A DNA stretch of 64,000 bases from Cordylochernes scorpioides (Eukaryota; Arthropoda; Arachnida; Pseudoscorpiones; Chernetidae). Below are positions 43,868 through 56,447 of the stretch, in pieces. Each line of letters opens with the position of its first letter. Within the stretch, counting starts at the first letter, position 1. Location: the NCBI GenBank assembly GCA_030710605.1, contig CP092880.1, positions 24,800,552 through 24,864,551 of the forward strand. The letters are read 5' to 3'. The notes below the pieces were generated by a model. That model saw nothing but the letters and a program-made list of their open reading frames with translations, was not told where the DNA came from and made no database searches. The translations under genes and the position numbers were made by a program.

Positions 43868-46800
43868 TAAGAAGTTAGAGTGCAGTAGATAATCCTAAAA
43901 CGCGGTAAGGAGTTAGAGTGCAGTAGGTAATCCTAAAACGCAGTAAGGAGCAAGAGTGCAGTAGGTAATTTTGAAACGCAGTAAGGAGTTAGAGTGCAGT
44001 AGGTAATTCTGAAACGCAGTAAGGAGTAAGAGTGTAGTAGGTAATTCTGAAACGCAGTAAGGAGTAAGAATGCAGTAGGTAATTCTGAAACGCAGAAAGG
44101 AGTAAGAGTGCAGTAGATAATCCTAAAACGCAGTACGGGAGTAAGAGTGCAGTAGATAATTCTGAAACGCAGAAAGGAGTAAGAGTGAAGTAGATAATCC
44201 TAAAACGCAGTAAGAAGTTAGAGTGCAGTAGGTAATCCTAAAACGCAGTAAGGAGTAAGAGTGCAGTAGGTAATTCTAAAACGCAGTAAGGAGTAAGAGT
44301 GCAGTAGGTAATCCTAAAACGCAGTAAGGAGTTAGAGTGCAGTAGGTAATCCGAAAACGCAGTAAGGAGTTAGAGTGCAGTAGGTAATCCTAAAACGCTG
44401 TAAGGAATTAGAGTGCAGTCGGTAATCCTAAAACGCAGTAAGAAGTTAAAGTGCAGTAGGTAATCCTAAAACGCAGTAAGGAGTAAGAGTGCAGTAGGTA
44501 ATTCTGAAACGCATAAAGGAGTAAGAGTGTAGTAGGTAATCCTAAAACGCAGTAAGGATTTAGAGTGCAGTAGGTAATCCTAAAACGCAGTAAGAAGTTA
44601 GAGTGCAGTAGGTAATCCTAAAACGCAGTAAGGAGTAAGAATGCAGTAGGTAATTCTGAAACGCAGAAAGGAGTAAGAGTGTAGTAGGTAATCCTAAAAC
44701 GTAGTAAGGAGTTAGAGTGCAGTAGGTAATCGTAAAACGCAGTAAGGAGTTAGAGTGCAGTAGGTAATCCTAAAACGCTGTAAGGAATTAGAGTGCAGTA
44801 GGCAATCCTAAAACGCAGTAAGGAGTAAGAGTGCAGTAGGTAATCCTAAAACGCAGTAAGAAGTTAGAGTGCAGTAGGTATTCCTAAAACGCAGTAAGGA
44901 GTAAGAGTGCAGTAGGTAATTCTGAAACGCAGAAAGGAGTAAGAGTGTAGTAGTTAATCCTAAAACGCAGTAAGGAGTTAGAGTGCAGTAGGTAATCCTA
45001 AAACGCTGTAAGGAATTAGAGTGCAGTAGGTAATCCTAAAACTCAGTAAGGAGTAAGAGTGCAGTAGGTTCTCCTAAAAATCAGAAAGGAGTAAGATTGC
45101 AGTGGGTAATCCTAAAAATAAGAAAGGAATAAGATTGCAGTAGTTAATTCTAAAACGCAGCAAGGAGAAAGAGTGCAGTAGGTAATCCTATAACGCATTA
45201 AGGAGTTAGAGTGCAGTAGGTAATCCTGAAACGCTGTAAGGAATTAGAGTGCAGTAGGTAATTCTAAAACTCAGTAAGGAGTAAGAGTGCAGTAGGTTCT
45301 CCTAAAAATCAGAAAGGAGTAAGATTGCAGTAGTTAATCCTAAAACGCAGCAAGGAGAAAGAGTGCAGTAGGCAATCCTAAAACGCAGTAAGAAGTAAGA
45401 GTGCAGTAGGTAATCCTAAAACGCAGTAAGAAGTTAGAGTGCAGTAGGTAATCCTAAAACGCAGTAAGGAGTAAGAGTGCAGTAGGTAATTCTGAAAAGC
45501 AGAAAGGAGTAAGAGTGTAGTAGGTAATCCTAAAAGGCAGTAAATGTTAGAGTGCAGTAGGTAATCCTAAAACGCTGTAAGGAATTAGAGTGCAGTAGGT
45601 AATCCTAAAACGCAGTAAGAAGTTAGAGTGCAGTAGGTAATCCTAAAACGCAGTAAGGAGTAAGAGTGCAGTAGGTAATTCTGAAACGCATAAAGGAGTA
45701 AGAGTGTAGTAGGTAATCCTAAAACGCAGTAAGGAGTTAGAGTGCAGTAAGTAATCCTAAAACGCAGTAAGAAGTTAGAGTGCAGTAGGTAATCCTAAAA
45801 CGCAGTAAGGAATAAGAGTGCAGTAGGTAATTCTGACGGCAGAAAGGAGTAAGAGTGTAGTAGGTAATCCTAAAACGCAGTAGGGAGTTAGAGTGCAGTA
45901 GGTAATCCTAAAACGCAGTAAGGAGTTAGAGTGCAGTAGGTAATCCTAAAACGCAGTAAGGAGTAAGAGTGCAGTAGGTTCTCCTAAAAATCAGAAAGGA
46001 GTAAGATTGCAGTAGTTAATCCTAAAACCCAGCAAGGAGAAAGAGTGCAGTAGGCAATCCTAAAACGCAGTAAGGAGTAAGAGTGCAGTAGGTAATCCTA
46101 AAACGCAGTAAGGAGTAAGAGTGCAGTGGGTAATCCTAAAAATCAGAAAGGAATAAGATTGCAGTAGTTAATCCTAAAACGCAGCAAGGAGAAAGAGTGC
46201 AGTAGGTAATCCTAAAACGCAGTAAGGAGTAAGAGTGCAATAGGTATTTCTAAAACGCAGTAAGGAGTTACAGTGCAGTAGATAATCCTAAAACACAGTA
46301 AGGAGTAAGAGTGCAGTAGATAATCCTAAAACGCAGTAAGGAGTTAGAGTGCAGTAGATAATCCTAAAACGCAGTAAGAAGTTAGAGTGCAGTAGATAAT
46401 CCTAAAACGCGGTAAGGAGTTAGAGTGCAGTAGGTAATCCTAAAACGCAGTAAGGAGCAAGAGTGCAGTAGGTAATTTTGAAACGCAGTAAGGAGTTAGA
46501 GTGCAGTAGGTAATTCTGAAACGCAGTAAGGAGTAAGAGTGTAGTAGGTAATTCTGAAACGCAGTAAGGAGTAAGAGTGCAGTAGGTAATTCTGAAACGC
46601 AGTAAGGAGTGAGAGTGCAGTGGGTAATCCTAAAACGCAGTAAGGAGTAAGAGTGCAGTAGGTAATTCTGAAACGCAGTAAGGAGTAAAAGTGCAGTAGG
46701 TAATCATAAAACGCAGTAAGGAGTAAGAGTGTAGTAGGTAATTCTGAAACGCAGTAAGGAGTAAGAGTGCAGTGGGTAATCCTAAAACGCAGTAAGGAGT

Positions 46801-49800
46801 AAGAGTGCAGTAGGTAATTCTGAAACTCAGTAAGGAGTAAGAGTGCAGTAGGTAATCCTAAAACGCAATAAGGAGTAAGATTGCAGTAGTTAATCCTAAA
46901 ACGCAGCAAGGAGAAAGAGTGCAGTAGGTAATCCTAAAAGGCAGTAAGGAGTAAGAGTGCAGTAGTTAATCCTAAAACGCAGCAAGGAGAAAGAGTGCAG
47001 TAGGTAATCCTAAAGCGCAGTAAGGAGTAAGAGTGCAGTAGGTAATTCTGGAACGCAGAAAGGAGTAAGAGTGTAGTAGGTAATCCTAAAACGCAGTAAG
47101 GAGTTAGAGTGCAGTAGGTAATCCTAAAACGCAGCAAGGAGAAATAGTGCAGTAGGTAATCCTAAAACGCAGCAAGGAGAAAGAGTGCAGTAGTTAATCC
47201 TAAAACACAGCAAGGTGTAAGAGTGCAGTAGGTAATCCTAAAACGCTGTAAGGAATTAGAGTGCAGTAGGTAATCCTAAAACGCAGTAAGAAGTTAGAGT
47301 GCAGTAGGTAATCCTAAAACGCAGTAAGGAGTAAGAGTGCAGTAGGTAATTCTGAAACGCATAAAGGAGTAAGAGTGTAGTAGGTAATCCTAAAACGCAG
47401 TAAGGAGTTAGAGTGCAGTAGGTAATCCTAAAACGCAGTAAGAAGTTAGAGTGCAGTAGGTAATCCTAAAACGCAGTAAGGAGTAAGAGTGCAGTAGGTA
47501 ATTCTGAAACGCAGAAAGGAGTAAGAGTGTAGTAGGTAATCCTAAAACGCAGTAAGGAGTTAGAGTGCAGTAGGTAATCCTAAAACGCAGTAAGGAGTTA
47601 GAGTGCAGTAGGTAATCCTAAAACGTAGTAAGGAGTAAGAGTGCAGTAGGTTCTCCTAAAAATCAGAAAGGAGTAAGATTGCAGTAGTTAATCCTAAAAC
47701 GCAGCAAGGAGAAAGAGTGCAGTAGGCAATCCTAAAACGCAGTAATGTGTAAGAGTGCAGTAGGTAATCCTAAAACGCAGTATGGAGTAAGAGTGCAGTG
47801 GGTAATCCTAAAAATCAGAAAGGAATAAGATTGCAGTAGTTAATCCTAAAACGCAGCAAGGAGAAAGAGTGCAGTAGGTAATCCCAAAACGCAGTAAGGA
47901 GTAAGAGTGCAATAGGTATTTCTAAAACGCAGTAAGGAGTTAGAGTGCAGTAGATAATCCTAATACACAGTAAGGAGTAAGTGTGCAGTAGATAATCCTA
48001 AAACGCAGTAAGGAGTTAGAGTGCAGTAGGTAATCCTAAAACGCAGTAAGAAGTTAGAGTGCAGTAGGTAATCCTAAAACGCTGTAAGGAATTAGAGTGC
48101 AGTAGGTAATCCTAAAACTTAGTAAGAAGTAAGAGTGCAGTAGGTTCTCCTAAAAATCAGAAAGGAGTAAGATTGCAGTAGTTAATCCTAAAACGCAGCA
48201 AGGAGAAAGAGTGCAGTAGGCAATCCTAAAACGCAGTAAGAAGTTAGAGTGCAGTAGATAATCCTAAAACGCGGTAAGGAGTTTGAGTGCAGTAGGTAAT
48301 CCTAAAACGCAGTAAGGAGCAAGAGTGCAGTAGGTAATTTTGAAACGCAGTAAGGAGTTAGAGTGCAGTAGGTAATCCTAAAACGCAGTAAGGAGTAAGA
48401 GTGTAGTAGGTAATTCAGAAACGCAGTAAGGAGTAAGAGTGCAGTAGGTAATCCTAAAACGCAGTAAGGAGTAAGAGTGCAGTAGGTAATTCTGAAACGC
48501 AGTAAGGAGTAAGAGTGCAGTAGGTAATCCTAAAACGCAGTAAGGAGTAAGAGTGCAGTAAATAATCCTAATACGCAGTAAGAAGTTAGAGTGCAGTAGG
48601 GGTTATCCTAAAACGCGATAAGGAGTAAGAGTGCAGTAGATAATCATAAAACGCAGTAAGGAGTTAGAGTGCAGTAGGTAATCCTAAAACGCAGTAAGGA
48701 GTAAGATTGCAGTAGTTAATCCTAAAACGCAGCAAGGAGAAAGAGTGCAGTAGGTAATCCTAAAAGGCAGTAAGGAGTAAGAGTGCAGTAGTTAATCCTA
48801 AAACGCAGCAAGGAGAAAGAGTGCAGTAGGTAATCCTAAAACGCAGTAAGGAGTAAGAGTGCAGTAGGTAATTCTGGAACACAGAAAGGAGTAAGAGTGT
48901 AATAGGTATTCCTAAAACGCAGTAAGGAGTTAGAGTGCAGTAAGTAATCCTAAAACGCAGCAAGGAGAAATAGTGCAGTAGGTAATCCTAAAACGCAGAA
49001 AGGAGAAAGAGTGCAGTAGGTAATCCTAAAACACAGCAAGGTGTAAGAGTCCAGTAGGTAATCCTAAAACGCTGTAAGGAATTAGAGTGCAGTAGGTAAT
49101 CCTAAAACACAGTAAGAAGTTAGAGTGCAGTAGGTAATCCTAAAACGCAGTAAGGAGTAAGAGTGCAGTAGGTAATTCTGAAACGCATAAAGGAGTAAGA
49201 GTGTAGTAGGTAATCCTAAAACGCAGTAAGGAGTTAGAGTGCAGTAGGTAATCCTAAAACGCAGTAAGAAGTTAGAGTGCAGTAGGTAATCCTAAAACGC
49301 AGTAAGGAGTAATAGTACAGTAGGTAATTCTGAAACGCAGAAAGGAGTAAGAGTGTAGTAGGTAATCCTAAAACGCAGTAAAGAGTTAGAGTGCAGTAGG
49401 TAATCCTAAAACGCAGTAAGGAGTAAGAGTGCAGTAGGTTCTCCTAAAAATCAGAAAGGAGTAAGATTGCAGTAGTTAATCCTAAAACGCAGCAAGGAGA
49501 AAGAGTGCAGTAGGCAATCCTAAAACGCAGTAAGGAGTAAGAGTGCAGTGGGTAATCCTAAAAATCAGAAAGGAATAAGAGTGCAGTAGGTAATCCTAAA
49601 ACGCAGTAAGGAGTAAGAGTGCAGTGGGTAATCCTAAAAATCAGAAAGGAATAAGATTGCAGTAGTTAATCCTAAAACGCAGCAAGGGGAAAGAGTGCAG
49701 TAGGTAATCCTAAAACGCAGTAAGGAGTAAGAGTGCAATAGGTATTTCTAAAACGCAGTAAGGAGTTAGAGTGCAGTAGATAATCCTAAAACACAGTAAG

Positions 49801-50735
49801 GAGTAAGAGTGCAGTAGATAATCCTAAAACGCAGTAAGGAGTTAGAGTGCAGTAGGTAATCCTAAAACGCAGTAAGAAGTTAGAGTGCAGTAGATAATCC
49901 TAAAACGCGGTAAGGAGTTAGAGTGCAGTAGGTAATCCTAAAACGCAGTAAGGAGCAAGAATGCAGTAGGTAATTTTGAAACGCAGTAAGGAGTTAGAGT
50001 GCAGTAGGTAATCCTAAAACGCAGTAAGGAGTAAGAGTGTAGTAGGTAATTCTGAAACGCAGTAAGGAGTAAGAGTGCAGTAGGTAATCCTAAAACGCAG
50101 TAAGGAGTAAGAGTGCAGTAGGTAATTCTGAAACGCAGTAAGGAGTAAGAGTGCAGTAGGTAATCCTAAAACGCAGTAAGGAGTAAGAGTGCAGTAAATA
50201 ATCCTAATACGCAGTAAGGAGTTAGAGTGCAGTAGGGGTTATCCTAAAACGCGGTAAGGAGTAAGAGTGCAGTAGATAATCATAAAACGCAGTATGGAGT
50301 TAGAGTGCAGTAGGTAATCCTAAAACGCAGTAAGGAGTAAGATTGCAGTAGTTAATCCTAAAACGCAGCAAGGAGAAAGAGTGCAGTAGGTAATCCTAAA
50401 AGGCAGTAAGGAGTAAGAGTGCAGTAGTTAATCCTAAAACGCAGCAAGGAGAAAGAGTGCAGTAGGTAATCCTAAAACGCAGTAAGGAGTAAGAGTGCAG
50501 TAGGTAATTCTGGAACGCAGAAAGGAGTAAGAGTGTAGTAGGTAATCCTAAAACGCAGCAAGGAGAAATAGTGCAGTAGGTAATCCTAAAACGCAGCATG
50601 GAGAAAGAGTGCAGTAGGTAATCCTAAAACACAGCAAGGTGTAAGAATGCAGTAGGTAATCCTAAAACGCAGTAAGGAGTTAGAGTGCAGTAGGTAATCC
50701 TAAAACGCAGTAAGGAGTTAGAGTGCAGTAGGTAA
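43868..50735 (-). repeat. 38-bp satellite array C, inverted
   Basis: About 180 copies of the same monomer as arrays A and B on the opposite strand. A marker pair (TAAGAAGTTAGAG...ACGCGGTAAGGAG) recurs at 43868, 46375, 48237 and 49873, giving offsets of 2507, 1862 and 1636 bp, close to 66, 49 and 43 monomers. The first offset equals the higher-order period of array A. The array continues beyond the inserted transposon as 57609-57806. Confidence 0.97.
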
Positions 50736-50893
50736 CACAGGTCTTCAAAAAAAACTTTTTTTTTTTGCACAAGAGAACCTGATGGTGTTTCTAGTGTAAC
50801 TTTTCATGCTGAACTCAAAAATCTAATCAGAAATTTCCCATCACCCATGGTTTTTGCCTGATGGTCTTTTTTTTTGTATTGGGATAAATACAG
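50736..50893 (+). repeat. Left terminal inverted repeat
   Basis: Shares TTGCACAAGAGAACCTGAT, TTTCTAGTGTAAC, TCAGAAATTTCCCATCACC and ATTGGGATAAATACAG with the reverse complement of the right end. T-run lengths differ. Confidence 0.9.
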
Positions 50894-51038
50894 TAATAAA
50901 TGCTTGTATATATGAATATATATTCCATAATAAATGAAACTGCTTTTGAAAAAGATAGAATATGAAAGATACGGTTGGAAAATATGCAGCGATTTGAAAG
51001 TCGTTGCTCTCTTGCGTGGATTATAGCTTGGATATACA

Positions 51039-51199
51039 AAATTTTGTTGTTTTCTGTGTGAGTGGGATAGCAGAGATAGGGAAAGGCATTACATTAAAAA
51101 AATCTGGCCAAACCGTAAAATCTTTACTCCAGAATATAAAAATATTGCAAATCTACCCCTGATCGATTCAGAAAATATTTACTTACCACCATTACATAT
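51039..51199 (+). pseudogene. Transposase-like protein, 5' fragment
   Basis: About 53 codons open up to the Ty3-D insertion: a KFCCFLCEWDSRD segment, then HYIKKIWPNR, then a PLIDSENIYLPPLH segment. I recognise this as the middle of an uncharacterised protein family, widespread in arthropod and other invertebrate genomes, that I associate with DNA transposons. The Ty3-D target ATAT falls in the codons for the H-I pair following PPL. The frame upstream of 51039 is not preserved. Confidence 0.7.
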
Positions 51200-51477
51200 T
51201 GTAGCGAAATGAAATTGCTGGCTCAGCAACCCTGGAGTGACGTCACTTCCTGTGGAGGTTACCCCTGCGAGGCCGCGTGGCTACGAGACTTTATTCTTTG
51301 CTCTCTCTCCTTTGTTTACTATTTTAAAAATATAGCTATTTCTAGATATCACTCAATTATAATTAATTAATTCATTCATATTTCTCGTTTGTTCTTCTTT
51401 TGACCTCGGTTTGTTTGGTTAATAAAATAACGTTCTTCGTTTGTGGATCACCGACTCTACCTTTCTGCTATGCTACA
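51200..51477 (+). repeat. 5' LTR of Ty3-D
   Basis: 278 bp, TGTAGCG to GCTACA. An in-frame gag ATG (51470) lies 8 bases before its end. Confidence 0.95.
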
Positions 51478-52759
51478 ACTGGTGGAGACGCTGGATCGTC
51501 AAGACCGATATCCCTTCAGACATAAAAGAAGGACTGAAACTGTTAAACAAGAAGATAGTGTAGAGCTCAAGGAGATGACCGTGAATATAGAGGAAGCTAC
51601 CCAGGTGGGCAATTATTTTGTTCAGCACCTACCAAGGAATCCTTCCATGTTCTCCGGGGAGGATGGTGAGGATCCCCTTACCTGGTTAAAAGGTTACAAA
51701 CGTGTGGCAAAGCATAATCATTGGGACGAAACCCTCTGTCTTGCCAATGTCTACTTTTACCTGAATGGAACTGCCCTCAAATGGTTTGAGAATAATGAGG
51801 AGACCATCCGGAATTGGGAAGAGTTTACTACTCAATTGGAGAGTGTATTTGGGAAAAGTGAGAGTCTGCGGCTGCTTGCCGAGAAAAAACTTAAAATCCG
51901 GGCTCAGCTAAAGGGTGAAAGCACCGAGTTCTATATACAAAACGTCCTACGACTCTGCAAAGAGGTAGATCTCCAAATGAGCGAGGGGGATAAAATCTCC
52001 CACCTCATGAAAGGAATAGTGGAAGAACTTTATCAGGCGCTTCTTCCAAGAGACATAAACAATACGGATCAATTTGTGTCTGAGTGCCGCCGCATTGAAG
52101 CGCTTCGTCGTCGGCGTGTGACCCCCGCCAAGTACGAACGCTTGCCCAATGTAGCATCCCTTGATGTCTGCGATGATAATACAGATTTGTCATCCATGAT
52201 TAGACAAATTGTCCGCGAGGAGGTGCAACGGGCCTTGGCCGCTCGTCGTGAAGAACCAAGAATCGCCACCATTGAAGATATGGTGAGGGAAGAAATTGAT
52301 AAAACCCTCGCTCCAATATCAAATCCTTCCAGAGGCTCCCCTCAATATCAAACTTATACGCCGTCACCAATCGCTAGAAGAGAGACGGCCGCACCCCAAA
52401 CTCCCCGTCCCAGAGCTCGGTACCCGAAACAGGGAGAAAGATTGGACACAAATGAATGGCGGACCACTGAGGGAAGACCAATTTGCTTCCATTGCGGACG
52501 CCCTGGCCATGTCGCCCGTTACTGCCGTGACAGAAGGAGACAGAATGACGAAAGAGAAAACGGATATTCCCAAAGGAGGCAAGAACCAATGTTCTTCTAT
52601 GGATCCCGTCCCAAATTCCCGGCGCTCAATGACGACGAGCCAAGGGATAATTTTAGACGTTACCGAAGCCCTTCCCCATACCCTGGCCGAAACAGACAAC
52701 ATTCGTCGCCTATTAGAGGGTCCAGTCGGTCACCTCGCCGTTCCCGCCAGGAAAACTAG
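51470..52759 (+). CDS. Ty3-D Gag
   Basis: 429 codons from the ATG inside the LTR, reading across the primer-binding region (LVETLD). The capsid-like region contains WLKGYKRVAKHN and YFYLNGTALKWF, parallel to Ty3-C Gag. The basic C-terminal half holds a CCHC knuckle, CFHCGRPGHVARYC (about 52487-52528), and an arginine/serine-rich tail. It ends TAG at 52757-52759. Pol now follows in the same frame. However, the -1 frame right after the stop encodes LEVATYFGG, resembling LSVASSFEG of Ty3-C, so the ancestral arrangement was probably a -1 shift, followed by a base gain in a later G-run. Confidence 0.88.
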   Translation: MLQLVETLDRQDRYPFRHKRRTETVKQEDSVELKEMTVNIEEATQVGNYFVQHLPRNPSMFSGEDGEDPLTWLKGYKRVAKHNHWDETLCLANVYFYLNGTALKWFENNEETIRNWEEFTTQLESVFGKSESLRLLAEKKLKIRAQLKGESTEFYIQNVLRLCKEVDLQMSEGDKISHLMKGIVEELYQALLPRDINNTDQFVSECRRIEALRRRRVTPAKYERLPNVASLDVCDDNTDLSSMIRQIVREEVQRALAARREEPRIATIEDMVREEIDKTLAPISNPSRGSPQYQTYTPSPIARRETAAPQTPRPRARYPKQGERLDTNEWRTTEGRPICFHCGRPGHVARYCRDRRRQNDERENGYSQRRQEPMFFYGSRPKFPALNDDEPRDNFRRYRSPSPYPGRNRQHSSPIRGSSRSPRRSRQEN

Positions 52760-55700
52760 AGGTTGCGACCTATTTTGGAGGTGGGGGCCGCAAAATTTGG
52801 AAACCCTCCCTCATCGACTACAGTGGATATGAAAGGAAATTATATAAATATTAAAATAGAAGGAAATATAACCAGTGCTCTTGTTGATTCTGGGGCTTCT
52901 TATTCTGTCGTGTCCGAGAGGTTCAGACTCAAATTGAAGAAAATAATGTTTGCCGAAACTGACGTGAGCTTAAGAGTGGCCAACGGTAAAATTATAAAAC
53001 CGAAAGGACGCTGCTCTTTAAAATTGGACTTAAATGGTCTGCAGGAAAATTTCGAATTTATTGTTCTGGAGGACTGTAGTCACAATGTGATCCTCGGATT
53101 GGACTTTTTGAAGTTATCCAGGGCGGTAATTGATTCTGCAGAAGATACACTTTTTTTAGAGGAATTCCTAGTCGAGGACACACCCAAGAACAACTCACCT
53201 CTCTACGCGGAACGGGAATACAGAATAGAGCCCGCATCTTGTCAGCTGATAGAGGTATTAAGCAGAGATATCTCAGATAATGCAGCTGTGGTGGCAGAAA
53301 GTCAAAAAGGTCTGTCGCTGGAAAGAGAACTAATGGCTCCCTCCTCTATCATCTCACTTACCAGTAACAGGGGAAAACTGTGGGTGGCAAATTGGAACCC
53401 ATATCCGAAGATAATTCCCCAGGGGATGCACGTGGCCGATGGTGTCGTCATCGAGGATAGCCAGCTTTGTGTACTTGCTGAGGGCAACCACGTAGGAACA
53501 GACATAGGCCATTCCGAGGATTCAAAAATTGCGGAAATTTTAAATATAGATGATTCACTTGACGATTTTCAAAAAGAAAAATTAAGAAATTTATTGAGAA
53601 ACTATAGAGATATTTTTGATTTCAGAAAAAAAGAAGCGTCCAAGACCGATAATGTTAAGCATCGAATTAGCACTGGAGACCACCTTCCCACCAAACAACG
53701 ACCGTACCGAGTAGCACCAGCGGAACGTCAAATTATTCAAGAGGAGGTAAATAAAATGGAAGAAATTGGTATTATTCAGCCCTCTGCGAGCCCATGGGCC
53801 TCACCGGTCGTTTTGGTCAGGAAAAAAGATGGCAGCTGGAGATTCTGCGTCGATTACCGCCGCCTTAATAAGATAACAAAAAAGGATGTTTACCCGCTCC
53901 CAAGGATCGACGACACTTTGGACTGTCTACAGGGAGCACGATTTTATTCCTCTATGGATCTCCAATCTGGATACTGGCAGATCGACGTGGAGGAAGCGGA
54001 CCGTGAGAAGACTGCATTCATAACCCCAGATGGATTGTATGAGTTCAAAGTGATGCCATTTGGGTTATGCAACGCTCCAGCTACATTCGAACGAATGATG
54101 GACGGCCTCTTGAAGGGTCTTAAGTGGACAATCTATCTCTGTTACCTTGATGACATAGTCGTTTTTTCCGATGATTTTGAGGAACATCTGAGACGCCTTC
54201 AGCTGGAATTAGGCTGTTTGAGGAAGGCTGGCTTGTGCCTCAACTCGGGGAAATGCAGGTTTGGTGCGAAAACTATAACAGTTCTTGGACATGAGGTGAG
54301 TGGAGATGGAATATGTCTCGATCCAGAAAAAAATAGAGCAGTCCGTGACTTCCCCAGACCAAAGTCGCTAAAAGAAGTTAGAAGTTTCCTAGGGCTATCT
54401 TCCTACTACCGCCGTTTCATACCCAATTATGCCCATATAGCCCAACCATTTAACGCTCTTTTAAAGAAAGATTCAGTGTTTAGTTGGAACATAGAAGAGC
54501 GGCGCGCATTTGAAGCTCTCAAGTCAGCCCTAATTTCTGAGCCTGTCTTGGGACATTTTGATCATTCATCCCCAACAGAAATACATACTGATGCGAGCAA
54601 CTATGGAATAGGAGCAGTTTTAGCGCAAATTCAAAAGGGAAAGGAAAGAGCCATTGCCTATGCATCGAGAACGCTCAATAAGGCGGAAAGAAATTATTCG
54701 ACGACTGAGAGAGAATGTCTTGCTATTATTTGGGCCATTGGCAAATTCCGGCCGTATGTTTTTGGACGTCAATTCACTATCGTAACTGACCATCACTCCT
54801 TGTGCTAGCTGACCAACCTCAAGGACCCATGTGGGAGGTTAGCAAGATGGGCTCTTCGGCTGCAGGAGTTTGATGTTACTGTTGTGCACAAGAGCGGAAG
54901 AAAACATCAGGACGCTGACTGTTTATCAAGAAGTCCCCTAAATTGTAGTGAAGATATAGATGAAGATATTCCTTGCATAGTTGCCTTACAGAATTTTGGA
55001 CGGGAACAAATGAAAGACCCGGACCTCACGAAGATAGCCGAGAAAATCCAACAGGAAACATCTAACAAGTCCTTTATAAAAATAAACGATACTCTCCATA
55101 AAAAAAAATTACGATCCAATGGGAAGGGAATGGCTTCTGGTGGTCCCCCGCCACTTGAGGCCTGAAATACTGAGAAACTTACATGATTCTCCCACTTCAG
55201 GACATCTTGGATTTACTAAGACATATGATCGAATAAGAAAAAAATTCTACTGGCCCGGAATGTATAGAAATATTAGGAAGTATGTGGCTCACTGTCCAGA
55301 TTGTCAGCGACGCAAACGCCAGCCCCAACTCCCTCCAGGACTTTTGCAGCCGATACCTGTGCCTATAGGCGCCTTCGAAAAAGTGGGAATGGATCTCCTT
55401 GGAAGGTTTCCAACATCTATGTGCGGGAATCGATGGATCATTGTCTGTACGGATTACCTCACCAAGTTTGCGATCACGAAAGCTCTACTGACAAGTGAAT
55501 CAGTGGAAGTAGCGAAATTCTTCATTAAAGATGTAATTCTGAAGCACGGTGCGCCGAGGGAAGTTATCACAGACCGAGGACGAAATTTTACATCTTCAAT
55601 GATTCGTGATCTGAACAAACACTGCAGAATAACTCATCGGACAACAACCGCCTACCACCCTCAGACCAATGGACTCACTGAAAGGTTGAATAAGACAATA

Positions 55701-56414
55701 GCAGACATGCTGTCCATGTATGTGGACGTCAACCAGAAAGATTGGGATGAGATTCTCCCATTCGTGACGTTCGCATACAACACGGCGAAGCAAGAGTCCA
55801 CGGGGTTTAGTCCATTCTACCTTGTGCACGGGCGTGAGGCGGAGACCCCACTAGACTTGCTATTCCCCAAATTTCCTTCAGAGGATGAAGATGACTTCAT
55901 CCAGACTCTAGGATCAAGGGCCGAAGAAGCGCGACAGCTGGCACGCATTCACACTATGAGGTCCCAGGGAGGAAATAAACTCCGTTACGACGCCCATCAC
56001 AGAAACATAATCTATCAGCCCGGAGTTCTCGTTTGGATCTATATCCCTGTGCGCAAGGTGGGTTTGTCTGAAAAACTAATGCGACGTTATTTCGGCCCGT
56101 ATAAAGTAACAAGAAAAATATCCGATGTGACATATGAAGAGAAGACATTCGGAGACCAGCATGGTCGTCGTAAAACAAAGGACATAGTTCACATCTGCAG
56201 GATGAAGCCCTATTTAGATCCAGAGAAGCGGGAGGACCACCTGGAGGAGGACATGGAAGACGACTTATCAAGTCCTCAAAAGGAAGAAGTTCCAGCGGAA
56301 GGGAGGCAACCACCCTTGGCCCAGGAGGAGGTCCCCAGACCAGGAGACCTGGATATCCCTGGCCCTATTACGCGGTCGCGAGCTCATAGACTGGAGGCGC
56401 AGGTCTCCTGCTGA
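52760..56414 (+). pseudogene. Ty3-D Pol, one stop and one frameshift
   Basis: Protease (LVDSGAS, about 52880), RT (FCVDYRRLN; YLDD at 54143-54154), RNase H (HTDASNYGIG; TDHHSLC), an amber codon at 54806-54808 where Ty3-C has tryptophan, and then an A9 run at about 55102 where the frame changes. After it, an uninterrupted 431-codon integrase frame (55119-56414) has a zinc finger (H, H, C, C around GHLGFTKTY...CPDCQ), the catalytic MDLLG, TDRGRNF and ERLNKT region (D, D, E), a GPYKVTRK domain and an acidic, proline-rich tail. Only two lesions over 3.6 kb make this one of the best preserved elements here. Confidence 0.92.
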
Positions 56415-56447
56415 GCATCGGGTCGATGTCCTTTGAGAGGGGGGCTA

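Noticed and set aside
2893..50599. Open frames of 60-137 codons with RFRITYCTL-type repeats in the satellite arrays
   Set aside because: 38 bp cycles through all three frames every three monomers, so any stop-free stretch gives a repeating 38-residue peptide. Frames appear on either strand according to array orientation, with no conserved start or end.
52296..52832. 178-codon ORF overlapping the end of Ty3-D gag
   Set aside because: It is a shadow of the gag coding sequence in another frame. It is not the -1 frame that matches the Ty3-C pol start.
56415..56447. Envelope gene in Ty3-D (or Ty3-C)
   Set aside because: Only 33 bases in Ty3-D and about 40 in Ty3-C separate Pol and the 3' LTR. 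The acidic, proline-rich tail after integrase is part of Pol.
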